Shown in pieces: positions 1 through 9,079 of a stretch of 64,000 nucleotides of DNA; position 1 is the stretch's first letter, and each line of letters begins with the position of its first letter. Below the pieces are notes generated by a model. The model was not told where the DNA came from, did not search any database, and was given only the letters and a program-made list of their open reading frames with translations. The position numbers and the translations under genes were made by a program. This DNA is from Methylomonas sp. ZR1 (GTDB lineage: Bacteria; Pseudomonadota; Gammaproteobacteria; Methylococcales; Methylomonadaceae), in the NCBI RefSeq assembly GCF_013141865.1, contig NZ_RCST01000001.1, positions 4,154,001 through 4,218,000 on the forward strand. The letters run 5' to 3'.

Positions 1-524
1 TCCAGGTTTCGTTAAACAATCTGCAAACCGATCATCTGGATGGTCTGGTGCTGCATTCGCCGCTGGCGGACCGCAAGCAATTGCTGGAGGTTTGGCAAGC
101 ATTGGAAGCGATTCAGCAAAGCGGCGGTGCCAAGCAACTGGGCATCAGCAATTGCTATGATCCTAAATTATTCGAATTTTTGTACGATAACGCCACGGTT
201 AAACCCGCTGTGTTGCAGAACCGGTTTTATGCCGATACCGGCTACGACAAACAGCTGCGGGCGTTTTGCCGGCAGCGGCAGATCGTCTATCAAAGCTTTT
301 GGACGCTGACGGCCAACCCCAAAGTCCTGGCTGACACGGCTGTAAAAACGCTGGCGGAAAAATACCAGCGTGGCCCGGCGCAAATATTCTTCCGCTATTT
401 AACGCAGATAGGCATCGTGCCTTTAACCGGCACCACATCCGCCGAGCATATCCGCGAGGATTTGGCTATTTTCGAGTTTGAATTGACTAGCGCGGAATGC
501 GCGGCGGTGGAAGCCTTGCTTTAA
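1..524 (+). CDS. Aldo/keto reductase, 5' truncated by window edge
   Basis: The reading frame is open from base 3 to the TAA at 522-524, so the gene begins before the window. The visible 173 residues carry the AKR barrel features LDGLVLHSPL (the usual LDxxLxH strand), KQLGISN, PAVLQNRF and a C-terminal IVPLTGTTSAEHIREDL segment that normally binds the NADPH phosphate. The family reduces aldehydes and ketones with NAD(P)H in the cytosol. The catalytic Asp/Tyr/Lys lie upstream and are not visible, and the substrate cannot be told. An internal ATG at 48 is not the true start, because the family pattern continues upstream of it. Confidence 0.85.
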   Translation, partial: QVSLNNLQTDHLDGLVLHSPLADRKQLLEVWQALEAIQQSGGAKQLGISNCYDPKLFEFLYDNATVKPAVLQNRFYADTGYDKQLRAFCRQRQIVYQSFWTLTANPKVLADTAVKTLAEKYQRGPAQIFFRYLTQIGIVPLTGTTSAEHIREDLAIFEFELTSAECAAVEALL

Positions 525-570
525 GCGTGGTTCGACGTCGCTAAGAATCAATAGCCAATTCCCAAAAAAA

Positions 571-592
571 AGCCTCTCCCCCGGCAGAGGCT
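571..592. terminator. Hairpin after the aldo/keto reductase
   Basis: A perfect 7-bp stem AGCCTCT (571-577) / AGAGGCT (586-592) lies 47 bp after the stop codon. An A-tract precedes it, so the U-run would form on minus-strand transcripts; on the plus strand only TATA follows. It may act in both directions, but weakly on the plus strand. Confidence 0.4.
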
Positions 593-635
593 TATAGAAC
601 GGCGGTAAGCCACTGATTTATAACCCTCATCCTAA

Positions 636-656
636 CCTTCTCCCGAAGGGAGAAGG
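636..656. repeat. Short palindromic intergenic hairpin
   Basis: Perfect 9-bp stem CCTTCTCCC (636-644), loop GAA, GGGAGAAGG (648-656). This CCTAACCTTCTCCC-type hairpin is a common dispersed intergenic element in proteobacterial genomes. It sits in the 305-bp gap before the TonB receptor. I see no gene in that gap. Confidence 0.5.
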
Positions 657-765
657 AACAAAACCCCTCTTTTACGATACCCCCGAGGAGAGAAGCTTTT
701 CTTAAAGCCCACAAGCTGCCAAGTTTGTAATGGATCTCTATTGACCTGACCCATCATCAACTGAT

Positions 766-796
766 TTGCCCAGTTAACGGTTAAGGCTTTTATAAT
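766..796 (+). promoter_or_regulatory. Candidate sigma-70 promoter for the TonB receptor operon
   Basis: TATAAT at 791-796 matches the -10 consensus exactly. The best -35 candidate is TTGCCC at 766-771, with a 19-bp spacer, longer than ideal. The receptor ATG is at 830, leaving a leader of about 27 nt. Confidence 0.35.
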
Positions 797-829
797 AACG
801 GGAACCTTGCCTCTTCAAGCCCAAATGTC

Positions 830-2860
830 ATGCTGATTAACCGTTATCTGCGTCAATTTGCCTACCTATGCAGCGGGCTTTGCCTGGTGCATGCCAACGT
901 GCTTGCTCAAGGAAACCCGGCCGACATCGAAGCGACCAACGAATTGCTGCCGCTAAGTTGGGAGGAACTCACCGAACTGGAAGTATCCAGCCTGGCGCGG
1001 CAAGAACAAACGGTTAAAGACAGCCCGGCCGCCGCGTTCGTGATTACCTCGGAAGACATCCGCCGCTCCGGCGCCACCAGCCTCCCGGAAGTGCTGCGCA
1101 TGGTGCCAGGCATGAATGTAGCGAAAATCAATGCTTGGAATTGGGCGGTCAGCGCGCGCGGCTTTAACGATTTATACGCCAACAAACTGCAAGTGATGAT
1201 AGACGGCCGCAGCATCTACGATCCGTTGATCAGCGGCGTGTATTGGGGCCAGCAAAACCCGTCGCTGCCGGATATAGAGCGCATCGAAGTATTGCGCGGC
1301 CCAAGCGGCAGTTTGTGGGGCGCCAATGCCGTGAACGGCACTATCAACATCATCACCCGTTCGGCCCGCGATACCCAGGGTGGCTTGCTCAATGCCGGCG
1401 GCGGCACCGAGGAACGCGGTTTCGGCGGGATTCGTTACGGCCAGAAATTGTCGGAATCCACTTTCCTGCGCGGTACGATCAGCACGATGGTGCGCGACGC
1501 CAGTATCGATCTGGCCGGCCAGCAAGACACTCACGACACCGGCGATACCGAAACCGCTAATTTCCGCCTGGACAGCCAGCTCAGCGCCCAGGATAAATTG
1601 ATGCTGGAAGCCAATGTCTCCCGTTACCGGCTGGGCGGTTACTATATCGGCAAAACCTCGACGAACGCGCCGCTGTGGCAAAACGATGATTTCGGCAGGG
1701 ACGGCGTGACGGGCAGTTTGCAGGGCAATTGGTCTCATCGCACCGACAGCGGCCACGACTGGCGACTGAATATGGCGTTTACCCAAACCGAATGGCAACT
1801 GGCGGTGAATCGGATGAGCCGCTCGCATTACGATTTGGACTTTCAACACACCCTGCCGGCCATCATCGACAACCACAAACTGATGTGGGGGGTGAACTAT
1901 CAAAATATCTCCGATAGTTTCGATAACACGCTGACCCTGGGTTTTGAACCCGAGCAATTAACGCAGCACAATGTCGGGGTATTTTTACAGGATCAAATCG
2001 GCTTGACCGACGACCTGACCCTAACACTGGGCAACCGGGTGGAGCATTTCACCTTTACCGGCTGGGAAACCGAGCCCAACGCCCGGCTACTGTGGACACC
2101 CAATAAACAGCACAGCCTGTGGGCCGCGGTGTCGCGCGCCGTAGTCTTGCCGAATAGGGCGCAACACAGCATTCGTTTATTCAAACAAATCCCGGATACC
2201 AACCGATTTTTCGAAGCCAAAGCCAACCCGGACATGCTCACGGAAAACTTGCTGGCCTACGAATTGGGCTGGCGTTGGCAAGTTTCCACTAGTCTGGATA
2301 TCGACAGCGCCTTGTTTTACAACATCTATGACCGGATGCAAGGCACTAAATTTACCAGTGTGACCTATAACAACCCAACGTACGGCAACATCAAGCAGGC
2401 CACTGTGGCCAATTACCGGCAAGTGGACAGTTACGGCCTGGAGTTGGCGCTCAATTACCGGGTAAACCACGATTGGCGGCTACAAGCCTCTTACAGCGCC
2501 AACCAATTCTCGGTCAATTACGATAAAAACCAGCCCTGGTTTCGCGATCCGCTCACCGAAGAACATTTCAATCCGCAACACAATCTCTCACTGCGCTCTT
2601 TGTACAACCTGACCAGCGAAATCGAACTGGATGCCTGGGCCCGCTATGTCGATGAAGTGTATATCGATAGACGCAGCATTCCGGCCTATATCTCCTTGGA
2701 CTTGCGGCTGGGTTGGCATCCGCACAAAAATCTGGAGTTATCGATAAGCGGGCAAAATCTGCTGGATGATCAACATCCTGAATTCAGCGACGTGCTGTAC
2801 ATACCGGTCGCCAGCCAGATTCAACGCGGCTATCTGGCGCAAATCTCCTGGCATTTTTAA
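830..2860 (+). CDS. TonB-dependent outer-membrane receptor
   Basis: 676 residues with a signal peptide of about 26 residues ending near VLAQ. The plug domain (about 50-165) shows DSPAAAFVITSEDIRRSGA, LPEVLRMVPGMNVA, MIDGRSIYDPL and VLRGPSGSLWGANAVNGTINII, the standard plug signatures. A long beta-barrel follows and ends in the aromatic C-terminus ISWHF, an outer-membrane insertion signal. It would import a ligand across the outer membrane using TonB energy; the ligand is unknown. It leads a likely operon with a YfiR-family periplasmic protein and a hybrid histidine kinase, a grouping that suggests a sensory rather than purely nutritional role. The start is the ATG at 830, two codons after an out-of-frame ATG at 825. 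Confidence 0.9.
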   Translation: MLINRYLRQFAYLCSGLCLVHANVLAQGNPADIEATNELLPLSWEELTELEVSSLARQEQTVKDSPAAAFVITSEDIRRSGATSLPEVLRMVPGMNVAKINAWNWAVSARGFNDLYANKLQVMIDGRSIYDPLISGVYWGQQNPSLPDIERIEVLRGPSGSLWGANAVNGTINIITRSARDTQGGLLNAGGGTEERGFGGIRYGQKLSESTFLRGTISTMVRDASIDLAGQQDTHDTGDTETANFRLDSQLSAQDKLMLEANVSRYRLGGYYIGKTSTNAPLWQNDDFGRDGVTGSLQGNWSHRTDSGHDWRLNMAFTQTEWQLAVNRMSRSHYDLDFQHTLPAIIDNHKLMWGVNYQNISDSFDNTLTLGFEPEQLTQHNVGVFLQDQIGLTDDLTLTLGNRVEHFTFTGWETEPNARLLWTPNKQHSLWAAVSRAVVLPNRAQHSIRLFKQIPDTNRFFEAKANPDMLTENLLAYELGWRWQVSTSLDIDSALFYNIYDRMQGTKFTSVTYNNPTYGNIKQATVANYRQVDSYGLELALNYRVNHDWRLQASYSANQFSVNYDKNQPWFRDPLTEEHFNPQHNLSLRSLYNLTSEIELDAWARYVDEVYIDRRSIPAYISLDLRLGWHPHKNLELSISGQNLLDDQHPEFSDVLYIPVASQIQRGYLAQISWHF

Positions 2861-2877
2861 GACAGGTTATTGCGCCG

Positions 2878-3387
2878 ATGCGTCTGCACACCCTTTTGCT
2901 ACTCAGTGTCTGCGTTTGGTTCGCCGGTTTCGCGCGTGCACAGGAAAATAGCCAAAGCCGGGAGTTTCAATTAAAGACTGCCTATCTGTTTCATTTCGCC
3001 GAGCTGGCGCAGTGGCCCAGCGCTGCGCCGGTGACGATTTGTTTGCAAGGCCGCAGCCTGTTACGCGCCTACTTGCCGGTTTTGGAAGGCCAGCAAATCA
3101 ACGGTAACGCGGTTCATGTCAATTTGGCCGACGCCCCCGACATCACCCAATGCAGCATCTTGTTTCTAAGCGACTTGGCCGGCTTAACACCGGTATTAGC
3201 CGAGCAAGCCCGCCAGCATCATGTGTTGTTGGTCGGCGACGTGGAAAACTTTGCTAACCACGGGGGTATGGTGCAATTTACGTTGCGCGACAACAGGTTA
3301 AAACTGGTGGTAAATTTAGCCGCGGTGAAATCAGCCGATTTAAAGCTGAGTTCGAAATTACTGCGGATGGCCGAAATAATAGAATGA
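2878..3387 (+). CDS. YfiR family (DUF4154) periplasmic protein
   Basis: 169 residues with a signal peptide (about 1-21, FAGFARA). The motifs [18 protein letters not shown] near the start and [30 protein letters not shown] and [22 protein letters not shown] later are those of the DUF4154/YfiR family. YfiR is a periplasmic inhibitor of membrane sensor proteins in Pseudomonas. Here the gene is 17 bp after the TonB receptor and overlaps the kinase start by ATGA, so it probably sits between receptor and kinase functionally. Direct regulation of the kinase is inference. Confidence 0.85.
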   Translation: MRLHTLLLLSVCVWFAGFARAQENSQSREFQLKTAYLFHFAELAQWPSAAPVTICLQGRSLLRAYLPVLEGQQINGNAVHVNLADAPDITQCSILFLSDLAGLTPVLAEQARQHHVLLVGDVENFANHGGMVQFTLRDNRLKLVVNLAAVKSADLKLSSKLLRMAEIIE

Positions 3388-5309
3388 CAGCGTCAACAAA
3401 TCCTCGCATTTCCATCAGCCGCAAGCTGGGTAAAATCCTGCGAGTGATGGTGATGTTAAGCCTGATGGTGGCGACGGTGTCGCTGTCGATTCGGGAATAT
3501 TCGGCTTTGCAGCAGAACATCGGCCAAAAACTAACCTTGACCGCGAATATGATCGGTCAAAACAGCAGCTTTGCCTTGTTGTTCGACGACAATCAAACCG
3601 CCCAGGAAATATTGGATGCGCTGGCCCACGATCCGGACATCATCGCCGGGCAAATCCAAACTCCCAGCGGGGTCACGCTGGTCCGTTACGCAAAACCGGC
3701 AAGCAATTGGCACGGCTGGTGGCCGGCCTGGCTGTCGAAAACCCGGCAGATCACGCAGCCGATTTTGCATAAAAATAAACAGATCGTCGGCCACATTACC
3801 CTGGTTGCCGACCTGAAACGCGCCTACCACTCCTTGCTGTTCAATACCCTGATTAACACCGGCATTATTTTGATCGCCTTTAGCGTGGTGGCCTTGTATG
3901 TGCAGCGCTTGCAACGTTCGTTTTTAGGCCCGCTGTTGAAATTGGCCAATACCGCGCGGCAAATCGAAAAAGACCACGATTACAGCCGGCGCTCGGATTA
4001 TGCCGGTAACGACGAAATCAGCGATTTGGCCGAAGCCTTTAACAATATGCTGGCGCAAATCCAGGCGCACGAGACCGACTTGGAAAGCCAGGTGCGAAGC
4101 CGCACGCAGGAGCTTGAGCTCGCCAAACGGGAGGCGGAATCCGCCAATCAGGCCAAGGGCCAGTTCCTGGCCAATATGAGCCACGAAATTCGCACGCCGA
4201 TGAACGCGATTGTCGGCTTGGTGGAGCTGTGCCTGAATAGCGAACTGAGCTTTAAACAACGCGAATATCTGAAACGGGTGGAGTCGTCCGCGCAGTCCTT
4301 GATGACACTGATCGGCGACATTCTGGATTTCTCCAAAATGGAAGCCGGCAAAATGCAGATGGAGACCATACCCTTTCTGCTGGAAGAGATGCTGGAGCAT
4401 GTGTTTTCCACCATGCTGCAACTCAGCGCGAACAAGGGGATTCAACTAATCAGGCCGCCAGTCGGCGAGTATCATGCGGTAATCGGCGATCCGCAACGGC
4501 TGCGGCAGGTTTTAATCAATCTGATCGGCAATGCCATCAAGTTTACCGAGCACGGCGAGATAACCGTCAGTTTCAACGAAATCAGCCGCGATGCGCACTC
4601 GGTGCGTCTGCAATTTGCCATCAGCGACACCGGCATCGGCATCACCGCCGAACAGCAAACCAAATTGTTCCAGGCTTTTAGCCAGGGCGACAGCAGCGTG
4701 ACCCGCAACTACGGCGGTACCGGCCTGGGCTTGATTATCTCCAAGCAGCTGATCGAACAAATGGGAGGGACGATAGAGGTCAGCAGCGAACCCGGTATCG
4801 GTTCCACCTTTACCTTTAATGTGCTGCTGGGCGCCACCGATTTGAATACCATCCGTAATTTCCAAATCCGCCGTCACCGTACCAGCATAGACATCGGTAA
4901 ATTGGCGCGGCTGCAGGGGCGGCGGGTGTTGCTGGTGGAAGATAATGAAATCAATCGCATCGTCGCCATCGAGCTGTTGGAACAAGCGCAATTAGCGGTG
5001 GATATTGCCGAAAACGGCGAACTGGCCTTGGAAAAGTTGCGGCATCACGACTACGACTGTGTGCTGATGGATGTACAAATGCCGGTGATGGACGGCTATC
5101 AAGCCACCCGGCTGTTACGGCAAATCCCGGCTTGCCGCGACCTACCCGTCATTGCGATGACCGCCAACGTGATGCACGGCGATCATCAGCACTGTCTGGC
5201 CGCCGGCATGAACGACTTCATCGGCAAACCGATTCTGCCGGCCACGCTTTACGAAACCTTATTGAAATGGATTAAACCGGTTGCCGACCAGCCTTTGGAC
5301 CTGGGATAG
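3384..5309 (+). CDS. Hybrid sensor histidine kinase (CHASE8-like/HAMP/HisKA/HATPase/REC)
   Basis: 641 residues. Order: membrane segment about 15-36; periplasmic sensor about 37-150 of CHASE8 type ([18 protein letters not shown]); second membrane segment about 153-175; HAMP to about 230; coiled coil; HisKA with [14 protein letters not shown], phospho-acceptor His267; HATPase with [19 protein letters not shown] and GGTGLGL; receiver domain with [12 protein letters not shown], phospho-acceptor Asp563, and the conserved Lys in FIGKP. It lacks an HPt domain, so phosphate would pass to a separate HPt protein. It overlaps the YfiR gene by 4 bp, implying translational coupling. The output regulator is not in the window. 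Confidence 0.95.
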   Translation: MTASTNPRISISRKLGKILRVMVMLSLMVATVSLSIREYSALQQNIGQKLTLTANMIGQNSSFALLFDDNQTAQEILDALAHDPDIIAGQIQTPSGVTLVRYAKPASNWHGWWPAWLSKTRQITQPILHKNKQIVGHITLVADLKRAYHSLLFNTLINTGIILIAFSVVALYVQRLQRSFLGPLLKLANTARQIEKDHDYSRRSDYAGNDEISDLAEAFNNMLAQIQAHETDLESQVRSRTQELELAKREAESANQAKGQFLANMSHEIRTPMNAIVGLVELCLNSELSFKQREYLKRVESSAQSLMTLIGDILDFSKMEAGKMQMETIPFLLEEMLEHVFSTMLQLSANKGIQLIRPPVGEYHAVIGDPQRLRQVLINLIGNAIKFTEHGEITVSFNEISRDAHSVRLQFAISDTGIGITAEQQTKLFQAFSQGDSSVTRNYGGTGLGLIISKQLIEQMGGTIEVSSEPGIGSTFTFNVLLGATDLNTIRNFQIRRHRTSIDIGKLARLQGRRVLLVEDNEINRIVAIELLEQAQLAVDIAENGELALEKLRHHDYDCVLMDVQMPVMDGYQATRLLRQIPACRDLPVIAMTANVMHGDHQHCLAAGMNDFIGKPILPATLYETLLKWIKPVADQPLDLG

Positions 5310-5323
5310 CATTAATCAACGCC

Positions 5324-5800
5324 CTATTTACCCCAAGGCATCACCGGGACCGTCGATACACTGTTGGCCGGCGCACCCTCGATCACTTTGCGGCTGATCG
5401 CCAGATAAACCAGGGTGTTGTGTTTGGCATCCCATAAACGGGTAATGTTGGTGGACTTGAAAAACAGCGAGGTGCTTTCCGAAAATACGGTTTCTTCCGT
5501 GCTCAGTTTAGCCGGCAATGTGATCGGCCCGGTTTGCCGGCAAGCCAGCGAAAATTCCGACGGATCTTCCGACAGACCCAAGCCGCCGGAAATCCCCCCC
5601 GATCTGGCCTGGCTGATATGGCAAATCACGTTAGGGATTTTCGGATCTTCAAACGCATCGACACAGACCTTGTGATTGGCACCGATTAGTTTCCAGGCCG
5701 TAGTCACGCAACCCACTTCATCGGCCTGCGCCGCGCCGGCCAGCATGAGCAACAAGCCGCAGCATAAGCGGCCGCTATGTTTTAAGGATATTTTCAGCAT
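5324..5800 (-). CDS. creA: CreA family secreted protein
   Basis: 158 residues from the ATG at 5800, which gives a clean signal peptide (GLLLMLAGAAQA). An upstream start at 5911 would add a non-signal extension and was rejected. The mature protein has EVGCVTTAWKLIG, DAFEDPKIPNVICHIS, GGISGGLGLSEDPSEFSLACRQ and LVYLAISRKVIEGAPANSVS, all typical of CreA. CreA is a conserved periplasmic protein of unknown biochemical function. The gene is convergent with the kinase operon, with 14 bp between them, and follows the MEKHLA gene on the same strand. Confidence 0.88.
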   Translation of the reverse strand: MLKISLKHSGRLCCGLLLMLAGAAQADEVGCVTTAWKLIGANHKVCVDAFEDPKIPNVICHISQARSGGISGGLGLSEDPSEFSLACRQTGPITLPAKLSTEETVFSESTSLFFKSTNITRLWDAKHNTLVYLAISRKVIEGAPANSVSTVPVMPWGK

Positions 5801-5840
5801 AAATTTCTCGCAGACAGTGAGTGGATCGAAAGAGTTAGAC

Positions 5841-6317
5841 TCAGGGTAACAAGCGCCAGTCGCTAAAACAAGCCGCCTGGCCGAGATACCGTTGCGCGCT
5901 ATCGTAGACATTCCACACCACCGCGCGCTCGATCAAAAAACGCTGGCCGGATTTGGCGATCCGCACCCCGCTGTAGTTGTCGATATAACCCTGGTTGGTC
6001 ACTTGATTCAGCAAGCGTTCGCGTTCCTCTCGATTCACCGGTTCCGCCGAAAAGCGCGACGGCATGCCGATAAATTCCGGCCAACTTAGCTCGAATAAAT
6101 CCTGCGCGGTGAGGTTGGCATAATTGAAAACCGGATCGGCGGTGGTGTCGTGAGATAGCAAGGCAAAATCGGCTTCATAGACTTGCCGGCCCAGCGCCAT
6201 GTTTGCGGACTGTTCCAACAGCGGCTTGCCCAGCAATTGCTGATAGCTTTGGAGCAGCAATTGGATATGGGTTTCGTAAAAATCGTTTTCTTGGCTGGGT
6301 ACTGGCAAATCGAGCAT
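5841..6317 (-). CDS. MEKHLA domain protein
   Basis: 158 residues. Key segments are HIQLLLQSYQQLLGK, LLSHDTTADPVFNYANLTAQDLFELSW and RFLIERAVVWNVYDSAQRYLGQAACFSDW, which define the PAS-like MEKHLA domain. In bacteria it occurs as a stand-alone small protein of unknown function. It lies 10 bp downstream of the RES toxin gene and may be cotranscribed with it, but a functional link is not evident. Confidence 0.85.
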   Translation of the reverse strand: MLDLPVPSQENDFYETHIQLLLQSYQQLLGKPLLEQSANMALGRQVYEADFALLSHDTTADPVFNYANLTAQDLFELSWPEFIGMPSRFSAEPVNREERERLLNQVTNQGYIDNYSGVRIAKSGQRFLIERAVVWNVYDSAQRYLGQAACFSDWRLLP

Positions 6318-6326
6318 GGCTATCCG

Positions 6327-7025
6327 TTACACACCGGGCTGGTAAAGTTCTTTTTTATAAACCGCGCTGATTTGCCGGCCGTCCCACACATAGCAATAAT
6401 GCGCGCCTTGTTTGACCGGCGCCAGCAAACGCGGTTTAAACACCGCCACGCATTCGCCGCCCGCCGCCCGCACGCTGGAATAGACGATACCATCCGCACC
6501 GTCCGCGCGTAACTGCCTGGCCCAGGCCTGCGCGGCGGCGTAATTGCCGGTGTCGGCGTCGTAAATTTCCGGCAATTCGGTTTGCCGGCCGCGAATGTCG
6601 TGCAGATCGGCATCCAGATCGGAGGCATAACTGCGCATGTCTATGTCAATCGGCGCCTGTTGGGTCGCGGCCAGAAACCGGCTGCGATGAAAGCGGGTCT
6701 CGGCAATCGCGGTATCTATGTCTTTGGCGGCGTAATAGACACCGTAACTGCCGTCGCAAAACCGGCTGCCTTCCGGATTGAGATGGGTGAACGCCGCCAT
6801 GATAGGCGTAGTCCCCGACCCGGCAATCCGGTCTGCCGAGGCGACCAAGCTAATTTCACCGGCTTCGTCGCGCAGCCTATCGTTAGTCAGCGCTTCGATG
6901 GCGAACACCACCTCCAGATCAGCCGGGTCTGCCACCCTATCGAACAAACCCGTCGGCGGAAACCTGCTGGGTACCAAGCGCCAGCAGGGCCGCCAATCTA
7001 TCCGACTGATTTTCGCTACCACCAT
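6327..7025 (-). CDS. RES-domain toxin
   Basis: 232 residues from the ATG at 7025. That ATG overlaps the antitoxin stop as TAATG, the usual coupling for this module, so I prefer it to the start at 7040. The RES fold is shown by WRLVP, RFCDGSYGVYYAAKDIDTAIAETRFH (conserved Glu) and GADGIVYSSVR (conserved Arg/Ser). Known RES toxins are NAD+-degrading or ADP-ribosyltransferase-like enzymes neutralised by an Xre-type partner with a DUF2384 (MbcA/ParS) domain. The antitoxin lies directly upstream. Confidence 0.87.
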   Translation of the reverse strand: MVVAKISRIDWRPCWRLVPSRFPPTGLFDRVADPADLEVVFAIEALTNDRLRDEAGEISLVASADRIAGSGTTPIMAAFTHLNPEGSRFCDGSYGVYYAAKDIDTAIAETRFHRSRFLAATQQAPIDIDMRSYASDLDADLHDIRGRQTELPEIYDADTGNYAAAQAWARQLRADGADGIVYSSVRAAGGECVAVFKPRLLAPVKQGAHYCYVWDGRQISAVYKKELYQPGV

Positions 7026-7429
7026 TAGGCCCAACCGCACTGCGCATCGAGATATTGGCGCACCACATATAAATCCGCCACCCGCCCGGACAGCATGCGT
7101 TGCAACGCGGATTGCCCGGAAAACAGCGCCGCCTGATTGGCTTGATGCAGCCAGCCGTCCGCCGCTTCGGGTTTGGGCAGTAAAATCTGCAAGGCTTTAT
7201 AAATCCCGAAGATGTAAGACAGCCTTTCCAGTTTATCGGCGTTAAGGCTGGCACTTTCCGGGTTTTTCTTCCATTTAAAATAAGTGCTGCGCGAATCCAA
7301 CCCCAGTAAAACCATGGCCTGCTCGACATTCAAACCCCAAGCATCGGCAATATTGAAAAAGGTCCGTAATGCCGCACCAGCCACCAGTGCACTGTCGGCC
7401 GGTAATGACACTTGAGCGGTAGACAACAT
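7025..7429 (-). CDS. Xre/MbcA/ParS-family antitoxin (DUF2384)
   Basis: 134 residues from the ATG at 7429, with GGAGGA 5 bp upstream. The longer TTG start at 7444 contains that ribosome-binding site and was rejected. The N-terminal helices (ADAWGLNVEQAMVLLGLDSRSTYFKWKK) form a helix-turn-helix. The C-terminal half (LERLSYIFGIYKALQILLP ... SGQSALQRMLSGRVADLYVVRQYLDAQCG) is the MbcA/ParS domain that caps RES toxins. It probably also represses its own promoter through the inverted repeat at 7460-7472. Confidence 0.87.
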   Translation of the reverse strand: MLSTAQVSLPADSALVAGAALRTFFNIADAWGLNVEQAMVLLGLDSRSTYFKWKKNPESASLNADKLERLSYIFGIYKALQILLPKPEAADGWLHQANQAALFSGQSALQRMLSGRVADLYVVRQYLDAQCGWA

Positions 7430-7459
7430 AAGTCCTCCAAACAACTTACCTAAACTTTA

Positions 7460-7472
7460 ACTTAAAATAAGT
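7460..7472. promoter_or_regulatory. Inverted repeat upstream of the RES-Xre operon
   Basis: ACTTA-AAA-TAAGT is a perfect palindrome 31 bp upstream of the antitoxin ATG in an AT-rich stretch that must contain the promoter. It is a plausible operator for antitoxin autorepression, by analogy with other Xre-type modules. Confidence 0.4.
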
Positions 7473-7589
7473 CTATTTATGGACTTTGTCAAAGGGGGTT
7501 TGGTTTTATTTTCGGAAAAGGCGTTTGCGTGGGGCGGGCTTTTATTTGGGCAAAACTGAAAATTCGCGGGGTATCTGCGGAACGTTTGG

Positions 7590-7886
7590 TTAGCGCTTTT
7601 TAGGCCATCGATTCGGATTTCGAGCATCATGCACTACAGCCAACACATGTACTAAATCGCCGCGCACCACATAAAACACGCCGAATGGAAAACGCGGGAG
7701 GAGTGCGCGGCGAACGCTTGGAATTACCTCGGCATAGAGCAACGGTGCTTGTTCCAGCCTTTTTAGCTGCAGTTCTAAAGCGGCAATAAATTCATCTCCG
7801 AGACCGGAACTTTGCGACTCGTACCATTCTTGGGCTTCGCCCGTTTCACGTAAAGCGCGTGCGGAAAACTTTAGGCGGTACGCCAT
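7590..7886 (-). CDS. ParE/RelE-superfamily toxin
   Basis: 98 residues, normal for ParE/RelE. Family pattern: YRLKFSARALRETGEAQEWYESQSSGLGDEFIAALELQLKRL (helical hairpin), then RRALLPRFPFGVFYVVRGDLVHVLAVVHDARNP (C-terminal sheet with the typical FPYxVxY-like strand and HxxRNP end). ParE toxins poison gyrase and RelE toxins cleave mRNA; which applies cannot be decided from this sequence. It overlaps the antitoxin gene by 16 bp. Confidence 0.87.
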   Translation of the reverse strand: MAYRLKFSARALRETGEAQEWYESQSSGLGDEFIAALELQLKRLEQAPLLYAEVIPSVRRALLPRFPFGVFYVVRGDLVHVLAVVHDARNPNRWPKKR

Positions 7887-8104
7887 GAGCCATCTTTAAG
7901 GCGCGATTTTACTTGATCCCAGGAATAGCCGGACTCCGGATTCCACTCAAACTCAGTCATGCGTCGTTCCAGTTCGGCTTTAAGCTCCGGCGATACTTCC
8001 ACAGCTTCAGGCACTGCGGCGACGCTGTCCCAAATAAGCTCAACCAGCTGAATGCGTTCCTGCAACGGAAGTTCCAAAATATCGGCAATAGAGATATTGT
8101 TCAT
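7871..8104 (-). CDS. Addiction-module antitoxin
   Basis: 77 residues from the ATG at 8104. The start SIADILELPLQERIQLVELIWDSVA and end WNPESGYSWDQVKSRL match the putative addiction module component family that pairs with ParE/RelE-type toxins. An upstream ATG at 8122 would add six residues; neither has a strong Shine-Dalgarno, and I chose 8104 because homologues begin just before the SxxDIL motif. The 16-bp overlap with the toxin gene supports a single operon. Confidence 0.8.
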   Translation of the reverse strand: MNNISIADILELPLQERIQLVELIWDSVAAVPEAVEVSPELKAELERRMTEFEWNPESGYSWDQVKSRLKDGSWRTA

Positions 8105-8254
8105 GGCGGATACTGTATCCATTTTTGGTAAAAATCAAAAGCGACACTTATAAGCGGCCCGACGATTTAAGTTTTTGCACGACTAACTCATCAACTTGAT
8201 TATTCGGTGTGGCCGGCATTCATAGCGTGGATTGGGGTGACGAAAGCCCGCCTA

Positions 8255-8282
8255 GGTCCGATTAGCGTTGCATAATCGGACC
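8255..8282. repeat. Perfect intergenic hairpin (REP-like)
   Basis: GGTCCGATTA (8255-8264), 8-nt loop, TAATCGGACC (8273-8282): a perfect 10-bp stem, 8 bp beyond the stop of the following minus-strand gene. There is no U-tract. It resembles the hairpin at 38815-38840 in plan (tip sequence TTA/TAA around a GCG-containing loop). It may be a REP-type element or a terminator. Confidence 0.5.
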
Positions 8283-8290
8283 TGAGGACC

Positions 8291-9037
8291 TCATAGGCCC
8301 ACCTTCACATGGCGCAACAAATCGGACACGCCCATGATGTCGAAGCGCTCAGGATGTACCACCCGAAACAGCGAGAGCGTGCAAGCGCCGACCTGCGCCG
8401 TGGTCTTTAACGCGGCCAATAGTGCTACAGAGTCGGAGCCAAGGTATTGCATGGACTGGATGCGGTCTGCGTTCTTGTCCATCTTGAGTGTCTGCATAAA
8501 GGCCAACTCATTTGGGTGCGCGCCGGAATCGATTGTTCGTTCATACAGAGCTTTCGCCACCGCACCCTCTGCCGCATCTTGGGCAATAGCAAACCTTAGC
8601 AGTGCTCCGACTGTGAATTCATCCTTGACCTTCTGTTTCGCAATGGGGTCTTCGCCACGCCGCAACCATGTCTCGCAGGAATCTGGGTGTTTGGACAGAT
8701 AGAGCCCATAGAGTGCGTTTTCCAAACAGGATCTAAGAAGCGCGTAACCCTCAGGAAGTTGAACGCTCCAACACAGCCGACACGCAGCAAGAAAGTTGGA
8801 GTGCGCCCGAACCAAAAAGATACCCGCAAACCAATCCTGGGAGTGATTAAACCCGTCGATTGATTTCCGATACCCAAGATCAACGTCGGACAGACGAGCA
8901 ACCCACTCCGTGTGATTCGCAAACGTCGCAATTTCGTTGTTACGAGCGGCATCGAAGAATTTCGAAATCTCGTTCACTTCCCAATTTGCTGGTGGCGCCG
9001 GAACTGGCATAGCGTCATGAACCCCAACGTAATGCAT
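8291..9037 (-). CDS. Hypothetical protein, function unknown
   Basis: 248 residues with coding-like composition and no stop, but I do not recognise the family. It is mostly helical, with several segments such as FLVRAHSNFLAACRLCWSVQLPEGYALLRSCLENALYGLYLS and FRVVHPERF. The spacing of aromatic and charged residues is like cytosolic helical-bundle proteins of unknown function often seen near mobile or defence genes. No membrane segment or signal peptide is seen. The start ATG (9035-9037) lies against a palindromic operator-like site. Confidence 0.65.
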   Translation of the reverse strand: MHYVGVHDAMPVPAPPANWEVNEISKFFDAARNNEIATFANHTEWVARLSDVDLGYRKSIDGFNHSQDWFAGIFLVRAHSNFLAACRLCWSVQLPEGYALLRSCLENALYGLYLSKHPDSCETWLRRGEDPIAKQKVKDEFTVGALLRFAIAQDAAEGAVAKALYERTIDSGAHPNELAFMQTLKMDKNADRIQSMQYLGSDSVALLAALKTTAQVGACTLSLFRVVHPERFDIMGVSDLLRHVKVGL

Positions 9038-9079
9038 AAGACATCGTTTGTCTTACAATCCCAGCCATCTGTCGTACAA
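9037..9079. promoter_or_regulatory. Operator-like repeats TGTCKTACAA upstream of the hypothetical gene
   Basis: TAAGACA-TCGTT-TGTCTTA (9037-9055) is a perfect inverted repeat touching the start codon. Its right half extends as TGTCTTACAA (9049-9058) and recurs as TGTCGTACAA (9070-9079), a spacing of 21 bp or two helical turns. This is the layout of a repressor site with several half-sites. The rest of the 287-bp gap up to 9324 shows no gene. Confidence 0.5.

Noticed and set aside
1172..1957. 261-residue minus-strand frame inside the TonB receptor
   Set aside because: It is antisense to a well supported receptor, has Ala/Gly/Arg-rich composition typical of shadow frames in high-GC genes, and has no family pattern.
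8255..8282. attC site of an integron
   Set aside because: The hairpin is perfectly paired with no extrahelical base and no GTTRRRY core at its ends.
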